Positions 1 to 11,480 of a DNA stretch of 64,000 nucleotides are shown here, piece by piece. This DNA comes from Mytilisepta virgata (lineage: Eukaryota > Mollusca > Bivalvia > Mytilida > Mytilidae). The notes below the pieces were generated by a model, which searched no databases, was not told where the DNA came from, and saw only the letters and a program-made list of their open reading frames with translations. The translations under genes and the position numbers were made by a program. The stretch lies in contig CM051513.1 of NCBI GenBank assembly GCA_028015205.1, forward strand, positions 43,280,841 through 43,344,840, read 5' to 3'. Numbering within the stretch: the first letter of the stretch is position 1; every line of letters begins with the position of its first letter.

Positions 1-978
1 ATCCTGCAGTTCAATTTTTACTGCTGAAGTCAGAGCCATAATTCTTGTTTCAATGTTTGCTAGAACATCTGAAAAAATTAAATTTCTTATTTGTTCAGAT
101 TCACTTTCGTGCTAATTGGCTATAGAAGGTCAGAAATATAAAAACCCTTTAATTGCCCATATTACTGAAGTTAATAAAAGACTTGTTCATCATTTTTCTT
201 TGGGTACCAAGTCATACTGGTATTAAGGGAAACAGGCGTAGATAGAATAGCGAAGGATGCTCTAGAAGACCCCATTACTAATATATCAGTGCCTTATTCT
301 GATTTTAAACCTTTAATATACAAATATGTTTTACGTCTGTGGCAGTCCCAGTGGGATCTGCTTACAGACAATAAATTACATTCTATAGAGCCAACTGGTG
401 GCAAGAATGTTTGTTTTTTTTTCGGCAAAAGCCGAAGAGACCCAAGTTGTTTTAACTAGATGTCGCATTGGCCACACCAGGACGACTCATTCTTTTACTT
501 TAGAGAATGAACCGCCTCTTGAGTGTATTTCGTGTCAATGTCGACATAGTATTAAACACCTTTTAATTGACTGTGTTGATAAATCCGACATTACTTGTCG
601 GTACTACACAGTCAACAATATGAAAGATTTATTTACAAAGGTTGCTGGCAACCGTATTTTACAGTATTGGAAAGACGTTGGATTACATTCTTTAATAGAG
701 TCCAATAAGTCATATCTATGGCATGTTGTTATTTTATTTAATAGCGTATCTATGATGTTATTTTGCAAAGTTCGTCTGTGATATTATTTTACATATTGAA
801 AGTTTGTCTCGTATTTGTTGTATTGTTTTATTTTCTCCTTAAATATTATTTGTGAATAGTTCATTCGTTCATTCGTTTTAGATAGTATTTGTTTTAATCA
901 AACTAAATTTAATTAGTTTTGGCCGTGATATGGCTTAAATGTCGCCCACACGGCGTAAAACATTCAATCAATGAATCA
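1..978 (+). mobile_element. I-like LINE, 3' fragment (copy 0)
   Basis: The sequence aligns along its length with the 3' end of the fuller copies at 2896-9985 (minus) and 56717-63222 (plus). It starts inside the RNase H part of ORF2 and runs through the 3' UTR to a short TCAATCAATGAATC tail. It has no start of its own because the window edge cuts it. The 3' UTR contains the family stem-loop (GCCGTG at 922-927 pairing with CACGGC at 949-954). Confidence 0.85.
2..750 (+). pseudogene. I-like ORF2 C-terminus (RNase H and terminal zinc-finger-like domain), broken
   Basis: Reading in more than one frame gives the RNase H block (TAEARVIILV-like, then CSDSLS and IPSH/HIGIRGN-like stretches) followed by the C-terminal CisCQCRH...LLIDC zinc-finger-like motif. 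Relative to the other copies there is a small deletion around 190-240, which removes the segment before the conserved WIPSHIG-type motif, and frameshifts follow. From about 398 the frame is open to 781, but the last ~30 codons are read-through into the 3' UTR. In the family the RNase H removes the RNA strand during element cDNA synthesis. This copy cannot be functional. Confidence 0.8.
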
Positions 979-1847
979 CTGCACCTTGCACTTGCGCCCT
1001 CTACCGACTATGTTGCGTCACAGTTCTAATAATAGCTGTCTGAACATTTGTATCACTCGTGATCAATACATATTACGTAAATGTTACAAATTTGTTATAA
1101 CAAAAATTGTTCAATCATATGAAATTTCTCCGGATGAAAATCAATAATGTGAATTCTTCTTCTGACAAACTATCAACCAGGTCTTTGACCTTAAAGTTTA
1201 ATGATTGATTGCTGTTCCTTTACGTCCAGTAGTAAATTCATGTTTCTTCGGGGCGAGAACCAGTTCAACAGATCAAACACAATTCAAATATGGAAAGGCC
1301 GGGATACAAAGAGCAACCAATTTTGACGGCCACTGTAAAAGGGTGGGTGGTTGGATTATTTAACCTACTGTAGCCGCTATTAGCCTTTGTTTTATAGAAA
1401 ACTACACAAGGGGGTCTTAAGCGTGCAGGTTTTAAACCAGCATCCAAAAATATCTTGGTTTATATTGTTTAGCAGCACAGCCATTTATTCCTAGATTTCT
1501 TAATTTCCCCTCTTTATTGGCGAATTTACAATTTGATATTTATATTCTCCAATTTGTTAGTTGTATATTTTAAGGATCTGTTGATTGTAATAATCGATTA
1601 GTCAATTCTTTTTTATTTGGTATATTGTATTTACTCCGTTAATTGTTATCATTGAAATTTCATTTGTTTACTTTCACGTTTTTCTCGTGCAAATAAGGGG
1701 TGATCGGTTGTGTAAAAGATGAAAATTGGCATTTAAGAATTGATTGAATTAAATGTTGAAATGTTCAGTTCGGTTTGTGTTTGATTCAATGACTGTTCAA
1801 TAATGTGTTTTAACAAAGATTTAGGCAAAATTGTTTTGTAGCGGAAC
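979..1847. other. Unassigned AT-rich stretch
   Basis: No coding similarity, tandem repeat or terminal structure was recognised on either strand. The 60-codon minus frame at 1265-1447 has no recognisable motif and is compatible with chance. Confidence 0.6.
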
Positions 1848-2145
1848 CCATGACGGTAATAGGGAGTGTTCATTTTATGCCCGGATAACCGGTTCCGATT
1901 ACCATCTAGGTGGAAATTGAGATGGACCCGATTCGGTCAATCGGCTTGTCGCATCAATCCCTTTTGTAAGACCTTTTAAAAAAAATTCTCATTTATATAA
2001 CCTGAAATTCCAAATTACTAATAAGCGGGGTTGGTGTTGGCTGAAGGGTCAAAAACCAAATGCCAAAATTGCTACTTTTGACTTTGGTATTTTATTCTCT
2101 TTCATTGTCTTTATTTATATTTACTTTGATATTTTTACAGACGTG
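1848..2145 (+). repeat. Stand-alone fragment of the I-like LINE 5' UTR monomer
   Basis: It matches the first 5' UTR block of the copy at 56717 onward: CGGTAATAGGGAGTG, then CGGTTCCGATxACCATCTAGG, then GGACCCGATTCGGTxAATCGG, then GCGGxxTTGGTGTTGGCT, in the same order and spacing. It is not followed by ORF1. Orientation is plus. Confidence 0.75.
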
Positions 2146-2191
2146 TAAATTAGTTTGGAGTTAATGATGAAGTTGACATTACAGCAAAATG

Positions 2192-2885
2192 TTATAAATC
2201 TATGAGGAAAAATGAACCTGCACATAAAGTCAACATTACTGCAAGGAAAGATGAAAAATCTATCTCTGATACCAAATTGTAATGTGTAGTTGGCCACTTG
2301 TTGGTCTTCATGTAATTTCTTACATTCTGTATTTCTGTATCAGACGTTAAATTGTCACGAATTTTGTCCATTGTCAGTGACTTCGGGACGGTCTGTTCTT
2401 TTATAAAGTTCACATATTCTTCCGCATTATTCCAATCGTCTTTCATATCGTCGAGTGGCGAGCGTGATAATATACAAACCAGAAGATATATTAACTTAAA
2501 TCTGTATGGCTGAAGCTTCAAAACCCATTGTTCAAGTCTTGCATTCGGGGTATGTTTCCCTGTAAAGATTGATATGAGCGGTTTATGGTCACTAATAATT
2601 TCAAAATCGAGTCCATATAGATACATATGAAAATGTTGACATCCCCATAGCACTGCTAACGCTTCACGCTCAGTATGACTGTAGCGTCGTTCAGTAGGCA
2701 ATAATGATCTGCTTGCATTCGACACTACACGAAACGGATTATTAAATTGTTTCTGTTGTAGGATCGCGCCTAAACAAACGGGACTGTCGTCGACTACAAG
2801 CCTGGTCTCGGCATTCTGTTTATAGTTCGCCATAACGTCGTTACTTGTGAGTGCTTCTTTCAGTTGATCACTCTGGAGAAAGTAT
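2192..2885 (-). pseudogene. Ty3/gypsy RNase H and downstream linker relic
   Basis: The frame encodes a gypsy RNase H: VVDDSPVCLGAIL (first catalytic Asp region), SNASRSL, ERRYSHTEREALAVLWGCQHFHMYLYG, then ISDHKPL (second conserved Asp). After KLIY the usual 10-15 residues before LSRSP are missing, so a small internal deletion is likely. The downstream part (EEYVNFIKEQ, MDKIRDNLTSD) matches the RNase H-integrase linker of Mag/CSRn-type gypsy elements. There is no RT upstream. The I-like LINE at 2896 cut the sequence immediately before this block, and the continuation beyond 9995 is a gypsy protease on the other strand. Gypsy identity is secure; the lineage is inference. Confidence 0.85.
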
Positions 2886-2895
2886 AACAAAAAAG
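2886..2895. repeat. Target-site duplication of I-like copy 1 (left)
   Basis: AACAAAAAAG here is repeated exactly at 9986-9995, on the other side of the LINE. The (ATTG)n tail begins at the next base. Confidence 0.75.
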
Positions 2896-2921
2896 ATTGA
2901 TTGATTGATTGATTGATTGTT

Positions 2922-2965
2922 TTTTAATGCCGTACTGGCGATATTGCAGCCAATATCACGGCGAG
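2922..2965 (-). other. 3'-terminal stem-loop of the I-like LINE (copy 1)
   Basis: GCCGTA (2929-2934 on plus) can pair with CACGGC (2957-2962), five Watson-Crick pairs with one mismatch, just inside the (ATTG)n tail. The same structure occurs in the three other copies. It is probably part of the RNA recognised by the element's own RT (inference from other tailless LINEs). Confidence 0.55.
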
Positions 2966-3227
2966 AACGAATTAGACTCGAACTGATTAAAATTTCAAAC
3001 ATTATCTAAAATCGATAGCCTATTTACAAATAATATTGAAAGTTGAATAAACAGTAAATCTAAAATCTCAGTCAAACATCATTCATAAAAAAATATCACA
3101 GATACGCTATTTAATTAACAATGTCAACATATATAAAATATTCAGTGAACATAAAATCACGTCAATTAATAATAACAAAGTTTAAGACAATGACCAATAA
3201 CTATACTCAAGAACATAGTATAATAAT

Positions 3228-6200
3228 CTATATTCTGGAGTATAGTCCTACGTCTTTCAAATATTGTAAAAGACGGTCGCCAGCGACCACTGTAAATAAA
3301 TCTTTCATATTGTTGACTGTGTAGTACCGACAAATTATGTCGGATTTATCTACACAGTCAATTAAAAGATGTTTAACAGTGCCGACATTGGCAAGGAATA
3401 CACTCAGGAGCCGGCTCACTCTCTACAATAAAAGAGTGAGTCGTCCTGGTGTGGCCAATGCGACATCTAGTCAAAACAACTTGGTCTCTTCGGCTTTTGC
3501 CGAAAAAATAAACATTCTTGCCACCAGTTGGCTCTATCGAATGTAATTTATTGTCTGTAAGCAGATCCCACTGGAACTGCCACAGACGTACAACATATTT
3601 ATAAATCAGAGGTCTAAAATCAGTATAAGGTACTGACATATTAGTTACTGGGTCATCTAAAGCATCCTTCGCTATACTATCTACGACTGCGTTTCCTCGG
3701 ATACCAATATGACTTGGTATCCAGATAAAAACTATTTCTTTGCCCATTTGGACAAGTCTTTTATAGAACTCAATAATATGGGAAATTAAAGGGTTTTCAT
3801 ATTTCAGACCTCCGATAGCAAATAATCATGAAAGTGAATCTGACCAAATAAGAAATTTAAGTTTTTCAGATGTTCTAGCAAACTTTAGAGCAAGAATTAC
3901 GACTCTGGCTTCAGCAGTAAAAATGGAACTGGAGGATGGAAGACGGAGAGTTGCTGCTTGCTGTCCATAGACAGCAGCGGCAGCCACTTTGTCCCCGTCC
4001 TTCGACCCATGAGTATAAATAGAATCATGAAATTCAAACTTAGATTTTATTTCAGCAAAGTGTTGCTGAATAAGAATAGGGTTTGTTGCGGACTTTTTAT
4101 GTTTTCTAAGGTCAAAAATAAACATAGGTTTGGGTACAAGCCAAGGTGGTGATTGAGGTATATTAATGGGGGCAATTTCATCAAGGTTGATGTTAGAACC
4201 CGAAATATGTGGTTTCATCCGGATACCAAAAGGAGGAATTTTATTTTCATGTTCAAATATATCCTCATAGAGAGGATTGAAAACACAGTCGTAGGCAGGA
4301 TCTGAAGGATATGCTTTTAGCTTGGTTAAATATTGTAAACCAAGTTTTATCCGACGATTATAAAGAGACGGCTCGTTCGCCTCTACATATAAACTCTCCA
4401 CAGGAGATGTTCTGAACGCCCCCAAAGCCAAACGTAGGCCTTGGTGGTGAACAGTATCTAAAATCTTTATATAGGATTTGCGAGCAGATCCATATATAAT
4501 GGAACCATAATCAAGTTTTGATCGTACAAGTGATCGGTATAAATTTAACAAAATGTTTTTATCAGCACCCCAGTCAGTGCTAGAAACAACTTCTAAAATA
4601 TCCAATGCCTTCAAGCATTTAGCTTTAAGCATTTTGATATGGGGTAGAAAGGTAAGTTTACTGTCAAAAAGTAACCCAAGGAATTTCGTTTCTTTAACTA
4701 CTTTAATAGGTACATTGTAGAGTTTGAGTTCTGGGTCTGGATGTAATATTCGTTTATTACAGAAATGCATGCAGAGAGTTTTTGATGCGGAAAATTTAAA
4801 TCCATTTTCTGTTGCCCATTTTTCAATTTTATTAAGAGATAACTGCAATTGACGTTCTATGCTGTTCATATTTTTAGCTCTGCAACAAATCAAAAAGTCA
4901 TCAACATAAAGAGAGCCTTCGACATTGTTTTGCAAGGTTTTTGCAAGACTGTTAATTTTGATACTAAAGAGAGTAACAGAGAGAATGCTTCCCTGGGGTA
5001 CACCCATCTCTTGTTCAAACGGATCAGACAAAGTTGTATTGACCCTGACTTTGAACTCCCTGTCAGATAAAAAGTTATCGATCAATGTAGGTAACCTACC
5101 TTTCAACCCCATATCGTTTAAATCCTTTAAAATACCATATTTCCAAGTGGTGTCATATGCCTTTTCCAGATCGAAAAAGACAGACACCACATGTTCACCT
5201 TTTGCAAACCCGTTACGAATAAATGATTCGAAGCGAACAAGATGATCCAACGTGCTTCTGCCTTGCCGGAATCCGCACTGTATATGGACAGGAGACCATT
5301 CGTCTCAAGGAACCAGACAAGGCGGTCGTTGATCATCCGTTCCATTGTCTTACAGACGCAACTTGTGAGGGCAATTGGCCGATAATTCGACGGTTCAAAA
5401 TGGTCCTTCCCAGGTTTTGGAATAGGGATAACTGTGGCTAGCTTCCAGATGGAAGGCAAGTCACCAAATTCCCAGACATAATTAAGCAGATCCAAAAGAG
5501 TTTTTAAAGAAGTATCAGGAAGATGTTTCAAAAGTTAATAGTGAATATCATCAGAACTACATGCTGTGTCATGTGCTTTTGCCAGAGAGTTTTTGATTTC
5601 ATTCAAAGAGAAAGGGCGGTTGTAGTCTTCAGAATTTTTTGATCGAAAGTTGAGTTTAGTTTTTTCTGTTCGGTTTTTATTATGTTGAAATTTCTGAGAA
5701 TAATTTTGAGAAGAGGAATTTTTAGAAAAAGTTTCACCAAGTTTTTGAGCGATGTCATTTTGAGATGTCAAAAGAGTTTGTCCATCTTTGAGATGGTGAA
5801 GATTAGTTTTCCTGTTTTTTCCTTTAATTTTTTGAATAAAATTCCAAACCTTGTTTATTGGTGTATGGGAATTTATTTTAAAGACGAAGTTTTGCCAAGA
5901 TTTTCGTCTCTTTTGTTTAAATGTTCGACGTGCTTTCGCACGGAATATACGGAGATTACTTAAATTACCTTGGATTGGATGCAAATTGAACCGTCGTTCG
6001 GACTTTTTCCTGTTTTTCTTCGCTTCCTCACAGTCATCATCAAACCATGGTTTGCTAGGTTGTTTTGGATTTGTTGAGGTTTTAGGAATGGTTCTTTCCG
6101 CTATCGATAACAACATTTCGCTAAATTTGAGAATTGGATTACTTATACTGTCGAAAGTGTCTTCTCTCAGTTCATCTCGGCAGAGTTGTTCGAACAAAGG

Positions 6201-6902
6201 CCAATTGGCTTTGTCAAATTTCCAGCTAGCAACTATCTCCGAGGACGTTGGAAATAGATTCTCCAAAATAATTGGAAAGTGGTCACTTCCACACAAATCA
6301 TCGTAGACTCGCCATGAATAATCCAATAATAACGAAGGGTCACATAGTGTTAGATCAATAGCGGAATAAGCACCATTCCCTGGATGGAGGTAGGTGTCTG
6401 ATCCATCATTAAAAATGCACAGCCCTTCCTGATTCACAAAATCTTCAATCCTCTTGCCTTTATCATTTACAGAGTTAGTGCCCCATATAAGATTATGTGC
6501 GTTAAAATCGCCCATAAGAAGAAATGGAGCAGGTAATTGATCTGTCAAAGATTTTAGTTGAGAAACATTTAAGGAAGAATTAGGAGGAATATAAACAGAA
6601 CATAAAGTTATAGTTTTACTCAGAGGAAGTCGAACTGCAACTGCCTGTAAGTCAGTGTTTAGATTTATTTGACTGTGAATGACACCATTTTTAACAAGGA
6701 TAGAAGAGCCGCCAGCAGCTCTTTCATCATTTTTAACATGGGTACTGTACAGAGAATAATCTTTAATATTTACTTGATCATTTTCTTTTAAATGAGTTTC
6801 TTGTAGGCAAAAGGCAACAGGAATGAAGGTTTGGATAAGTAAGGATAGTTCAATTAAATTGATTTTTAAACCTCGACAATTCCATTGGATAATATTGTTC
6901 AT
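3228..6902 (-). pseudogene. I-like LINE ORF2: APE endonuclease, reverse transcriptase, RNase H (copy 1), broken
   Basis: The ATG is at 6902-6900. Domains in order are an APE endonuclease (NCRGLK, CLQETHLKEND, GDFNAHNLIWG, SAIDLTLCDP, GSDHFPIIL), RT (NYRPIALTSC, FFDLEKAYD, MGVPQGSILS, YVDDFLICC) and RNase H (SKDGDKVAAAAVYG, TAEARVVILAL, WSDSLS, WIPSHIGIRGN). A terminal CIPCQCRH...HLLIDC zinc-finger-like motif follows. Breaks are a TAA at 5535-5537 (Lys codon in copy 2), a frameshift near 5270 before the RT active site, a TGA at 3826-3828 in RNase H, and a 2-base loss near 3373 in the terminal finger. In the family this protein nicks DNA and copies the element RNA into the nick. The catalytic motifs themselves are still readable. 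Confidence 0.9.
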
Positions 6903-8330
6903 TATTTAGGTGGACGGATGGGGGAGTAACCCTTTTTTGTTCGTTCGTTTGATCTACAGCGACTGCCATCCGAGGCGCAGGGGTCAATCGCTGATGGAGG
7001 AGAATCCTTCGATGGAACTAAGGGATCACCCCAGATTGACTCCAGATTTTCAATGGGAGTTGTATCCATTTGGTCAGTCTAGATCGACTTCGTCGTCAAA
7101 CTCTGAGCACAAATCTCTAAAGCTGTTAAACTTAAAATTTTTATCAGCCTTCGTTTGGCGATTAGAAAGTTGTTTGTTTTTTTAACTTATCAGAAGACGA
7201 GGATCTTGTGTTTTTCTGTGAAGACGGCGGATTTTGAGGTTTCTTATGTGAAGATGTGGAAGTTCTGTGTTTAGCTGATGATTTTGGTTGATTTTTTGTA
7301 GATAGAGAACTAGATGTTTGTGATGAATTAGACTTGTAGATTGGGAAGTTTTCCCTTTCGAGGAATTGGATTGAGAAAGGAGAACTGGGAGTTCTGATTC
7401 AACAGGCCATGTGTAATCAGTTTGAGTTGCAAATGATCGAGTGCTTTGGGGTTGTTTGACTTTATCGGCATGAGATGTGGTTTGAGTAGAGTTATTCGCG
7501 GCAGAGATAAGTCGTTTAGCTTCTTGATAGCTAATGTTCTTGTCAGCTTTTGTTTTCTGTATTTCAAGTTCCTTTATATAGAATTGACAGTTCCTGGAAT
7601 TCGCCATATGATCTAAACCACAGTTTACACATTTGATGTGCCGTCACAATCAAAACTGGAATGGCCCTGTACAGAACATTTGACACATTTTTCCGTACCT
7701 CTACATGAACCCCTACCGTGTCCAAATTTCTGGCATTTGAAGCAACGAGTAGGGTTAGGTACGTATTTCTCAACTTTGATTTTGTAGGGTCCGATATAGA
7801 TATGTTCCGGCACACTTGGGAGATTAAAGGTAATGAGATGTGTTAAGTTTAATGATCTTATCTTCTGATTTTTTTGTAAATCGTTTGACTTTTGAGACAT
7901 TTTGAGATTCGAGTTCTGCGCAGATTTCTTCTTCGGATAAATCGGATAGATCACGATCTCTGTCGCGAATAACTCCTTCGCATGAATTGAGTGTTATGTG
8001 TGGAGTGGCTGAGATTTGAACATCAGAAATTTTGGTTAGAGATAGAAGATTGTTAGATTGTTGAGGTCTAATACATTCAATGAGTAATCTTCCATTTTTC
8101 ATTTTAGATACCTTTTTGACTTGACCAGCATAGCTTTGAATTGTTTTTTGAAGTAGAAATGGCGAAAGTTTGGTAATCTCTTTTTCCGAATTTACGGCAG
8201 TCAGTACAATAAATCTTGCGAATGTGTCTGGAGCTGTATTTGCTTGTTTGGTTGGAGGATTCTCGTCGTCACTGTTTGTACATTTTCTTTTCGAACTAGT
8301 TGGTTTTGGGGGGTTTTCTGTAGAAGCCAT
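6902..8330 (-). pseudogene. I-like LINE ORF1, CCHC nucleocapsid-like protein (copy 1), broken
   Basis: It starts at ATG 8330-8328 (MASTENPPKP). A Lys/Ser-rich N-terminus leads into a conserved region with QGVIRDRD-type and EEICAELESQ segments. CCHC knuckles follow: CFKCQKFGHGRGSC, then CVKCSVQGHSSFDC. Frameshifts lie near 7830-7850, 7620 and 7300, and stops disrupt the C-terminal third. The last codons, SPIRPPK then TAA, overlap the ORF2 start as TAATG (6904-6900), so ORF2 was probably translated by termination-reinitiation (inference). In this family ORF1 binds element RNA. Confidence 0.85.
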
Positions 8331-8662
8331 GGTGATTACATAATGATTCGTTACCCCTGCTTCCCGCCCGCCTCAGAGCAGCACCAGTATGATGTATACT
8401 TGCCGCATATGCGACAAGCACTAGGGCTACAGGGATAAGATACTCGCATAGAGCACTTCTGTTCGGACGCAAGCTTCGTGCCAGGGGTTACCTGACGAAA
8501 CAACCGTCCGAAGTAACATCTACACGATTGACCCATAAGCCACCGCCTTCTTAAACCATCCTATATAAATGGTACTATTGTTGTACATTTTGGTAACAGG
8601 ACAGTTCAAGGGCTTGGCGTGACCAGCCGATTGGTCGCGACCGGGCCCATCCGACCTCCCGT
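8331..8662 (-). promoter_or_regulatory. I-like LINE 5' UTR, last monomer (copy 1)
   Basis: It aligns with 57410-57742 of copy 2, including the GGGCCCGGTC...CGGCTGGTCACGCC block and the CTTGTCGCATATGCGGC block close to ORF1. I-type LINEs carry internal promoters in the 5' UTR, so this segment likely has promoter function, but no specific element can be pinpointed. The solo LTR begins right after it at 8663. Confidence 0.6.
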
Positions 8663-9136
8663 TGTTACACAATTGGGAAGAAAACAATATTTTACCTCGG
8701 TGTAATCAACTATAACTTAACTGATACAAGTACATGTATCCTACAGACACTTAATAACAATGTGCACGAATATTACAGTACATGTACCCTCCAGGCAATT
8801 AATGACAATGACCACTATTAACGAACATGTATCCTGCAGATGTTAATTGCATTGTCCGATCCTTAACCTCGTACATTTATTATTCAACAGCAAAACTACT
8901 CTCTAAACTGCCGACAGTTATGGCCATTGTTTAAAGATGATTGATGGCTTTCTGAACTATATAAGATCCCGCTTCGGACTAGAAGGACAATTCGCTAACA
9001 CCAGAATTCGTCGAGATCACGGCCATTGTCAAGTGCAAAACAATTACTGGACTTTTCTCACATGGAACTTTAGATACATTTTGGACTTTGTAAAATTACA
9101 TAATAAATTCTATTTACTTTCTTAGACTTCGTTATA
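8663..9136 (+). mobile_element. Solo LTR 1, inserted in the 5' UTR of the I-like LINE
   Basis: The ~474 bp block starts TGTTACAC and ends in a degenerate form of the inverted terminus. It contains a TATATAAG box (8958-8965) and an AATAAA signal (9102-9107), the normal layout of an LTR promoter and polyadenylation site. CCGT at 8659-8662 is repeated at 9137-9140, and removing the block rejoins the LINE 5' UTR exactly as in copy 2 (CCCGTTTCAGATAA). A second copy lies at 15496-15921. No internal retroelement sequence adjoins it, so it is a solo LTR. Confidence 0.75.
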
Positions 9137-9140
9137 CCGT

Positions 9141-9985
9141 TTCAGATAAGGTATGGGCCAAAGTGGCGTGTCAGCCACCAGGATCCCGTCCTCTATCCTT
9201 ACGGGTATCCACACACGGCAAACATGTGGCCTCATTAAGCCGAGGAAGCTTTGTCCCATCAGCCACCGCCTTCTCTGCGCCTCCATCAGTGGTTGTCATC
9301 CCAAGATCCCAGAACCCGAACATCAACCTCAAACGATACTCCATTGCAGTCCACCATCCCATCCCAGTGTATCTCGGTTTCATATAGGGTTCATCTGGAT
9401 CTTTTCAGACAACCACGAGAAGCCAGCAGAGGGCTAGACATGACCAGTTACTGGCTAAATCGGGACCATCGAGCCATTTATGAGCTGGTTGTTTTAAAAA
9501 TATATCAAAATATAACCAAACTTTCAATAGGATTGAACAAATCGTACCGGTGTTGCCTAAACCATTAATTACGTTATTTGGAATTATGTAAACAAAAAAC
9601 ATAAGAAAAATAAGAAAAAGCCAATACAAATGTAGGAAATTTTGTACATATTGAAGTTTGACCCTTAAGCCACAACCAATCCCGTCATGTAGCAATTTGG
9701 AATTCCGATTTCAGCGAGGAGAAAAAAAAAACATATATAATGTTACATAAGGGATTGATGCGACCAGCCGATTGACCGAATCGGGTCCATCCGGCCTCCC
9801 GTCTAGGTAAAGATTGTGCCCCAGATGGTGATCGGAACCGTTTTTCCGGCCATCCAGGAACACTCCCTATTACCGACACGGGTTTGCGACACACGGCAAA
9901 CATGTCGCCTCTTTAGGGGCCTCTTACGCCAAGCCGAGGAGATGTGGGCCTATTCTATTGTGTCCCCGGGACCCACACGGGGGAA
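9141..9985 (-). promoter_or_regulatory. I-like LINE 5' UTR, upstream monomers (copy 1)
   Basis: The reverse complement matches 56727-57409 block for block, plus about 105 further bases at the 5' end (9881-9985) absent from copy 2. Sub-blocks recur: ACATGTTTGCCGTGTGT occurs twice within it (complement of 9212-9228 and of 9889-9905), which supports a monomer structure. Several 60-105 codon frames cross it in all frames and are not genes. Confidence 0.65.
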
Positions 9986-9995
9986 AACAAAAAAG
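9986..9995. repeat. Target-site duplication of I-like copy 1 (right)
   Basis: AACAAAAAAG, identical to 2886-2895. Confidence 0.75.
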
Positions 9996-10032
9996 AAAGA
10001 AAGTACATATTGAATTAGACTCAAATATACAG

Positions 10033-10353
10033 GGAGAAAGATATTGTAAATGGTCAAGAAGTAGCAATGCTAAGAGATACGGGGTGTAGTAAAACATTAG
10101 TTCATGCAAGTCTTGTTCCTGAAAGGTCAATTATACATAATAAATATGTTTGGCAGATGGAAGTAGCAAGCGACTACCTATTGCAAAGGTGCATACGAGT
10201 ACAGGTAAGATGTCAGGTTACATAGAAGTTGATGTGGTGGAAACACTTCTGGGAAATAGTTTCAATGTTAAGCCATTCGTGTCAACAAGAGCACAGTTAA
10301 ATAAAATGCTCCGCTGGGCGCAGCTAGATACGACAGCAGATGTCGAACCCTGA
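10033..10353 (+). pseudogene. Ty3/gypsy aspartic protease relic
   Basis: The first frame reads VNGQEVAMLRDTGCSKTLVH, with the DTG active-site motif of retroviral-type proteases in the LRDTGCS context used by gypsy elements of invertebrates. About 35 codons later the frame shifts, and a second frame (from 10150) continues with ADGSSKRLPIAKVH and SGYIEVDVVE, the strand following the flap in this family. It ends at 10353 without RT. The protease would process a Gag-Pol polyprotein; this copy is dead. It is on the opposite strand from the RNase H relic at 2192-2885, so the two are not simply halves of one element. Confidence 0.75.
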
Positions 10354-11480
10354 ATAGTTGGGGCAATTATGAACACAACATTCAAGCTTGATACAATACT
10401 GAATTTGGATAGTGAATAATTATTTGACACAGCATAGGTTTCTGACACAGAATGAATGTTGTCTAAGAACTTAAAAATTTTTAATTTACCTATTCAAACC
10501 ATATCAGTATTATTTGTTTTTATATATAAATCAGAAATAACCAATTTAAAATTTAAAATTGGGCACACATATCAATTTCTTGCTATTGCGCAATACTGTG
10601 CAATTGAAGATTTCTTGCTATTGCGCAATTTGTGCATTTGAAATATTTGACACATAATAGGTTTCTGACACAGAATAACTGAAATCAAAGAACTTAGAAT
10701 TGGTCATATGATTTCAATTTATATTCAATTTTTTGCTTCCTGTGCAATACAATATGCTGTGGAGAATTGCCCCTTCCCCCCAAAAAATAATAATTTACCC
10801 CTTTTTTTAGCTTTTGTGCAATACACTATGAAGTTGCACATTGACCCCCCCTCCCAAAAAAAAAAACAAAAAACAATAAAATTTATTGTAACCTCCCCCT
10901 TTTTTTGCAAAAAAAAATTTGAAATTTTCTTTTTAATTTATGGAATATGAAATGAGAAAAAAATTGCCCCCTCCCAAATTTCTCATTTACCCCCCCCCCC
11001 CCCCCATTTCTTTATACTTTGCAACCATAACAGCCTATTTAAATATACCATAACGTATTAAAATAGAAAATGACATCAGAGTCATGGATGGCAAATTTTC
11101 AATATACATAATTTAAAAGCAGTTTAGATGAGATAAACAAAAATGCTTAATCAGCACATTTTATATTGGCAAATTTCCAATGAAGTTCATTAAACTAGAG
11201 TTATTGGCAAATTTCCAATAGAATTTGTTAATAATAAAGTTTTGATAACAGGGCACACATATCAATTTCTTGCTATTGCACAACACTGTGCAATTGAAAA
11301 TTTCTTTAAATATTTGACACATAATAGGTTTCTGACACAGAATAACTGAAATCAAAGAACTTAGAATTGTCATATGATTTGAATTTATAATCAATTTTTT
11401 GCTTCTTGTGCAATACAATATGCTGTGGAGAATTGCCCCCCCCCCCCCCCCAAAAAAAAATTTACCCCTTTTTTAGCTTT
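10354..11480. repeat. Low-complexity, homopolymer-rich DNA with a ~200 bp direct repeat
   Basis: A block starting GGGCACACATATCAATTTCT occurs at 10561-10778 and again at 11251-11443, with a partial third copy (TAGGTTTCTGACACAGAAT) at 10434-10453. The blocks end in the motif TGCTGTGGAGAATTGCCCC followed by poly-C and poly-A runs, and another long C run lies at ~10990-11006. The frames seen here (for example 10708-10950) come from the homopolymers and are not genes. Confidence 0.7.

Larger units (their letters stand above)
2896..9985 (-). mobile_element. I-like non-LTR retrotransposon (LINE), copy 1
   Basis: Minus-strand element read from 9985 (5') to 2896 (3'). It has a 5' UTR built from degenerate ~300 bp monomers (9141-9985 and 8331-8662), ORF1, ORF2, a 3' UTR and an (ATTG)n tail at 2896-2919. 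The exact 10 bp duplication AACAAAAAAG on both sides marks a LINE-type insertion. A solo LTR (8663-9136) was inserted later into the 5' UTR. ORF order, APE endonuclease, RT with RNase H and the CCHC ORF1 place it in the I superfamily (I/Nimb-type). Both ORFs are broken. Confidence 0.85.

Noticed and set aside
9153..9695. Overlapping 70-105 codon frames on both strands
   Set aside because: They fall in the GC-richer LINE 5' UTR and match its reverse-complement copy at 57060-57409. No protein similarity.
10708..10950. Frames in the poly-A/poly-C zone
   Set aside because: Homopolymer-driven; no real composition of a protein.
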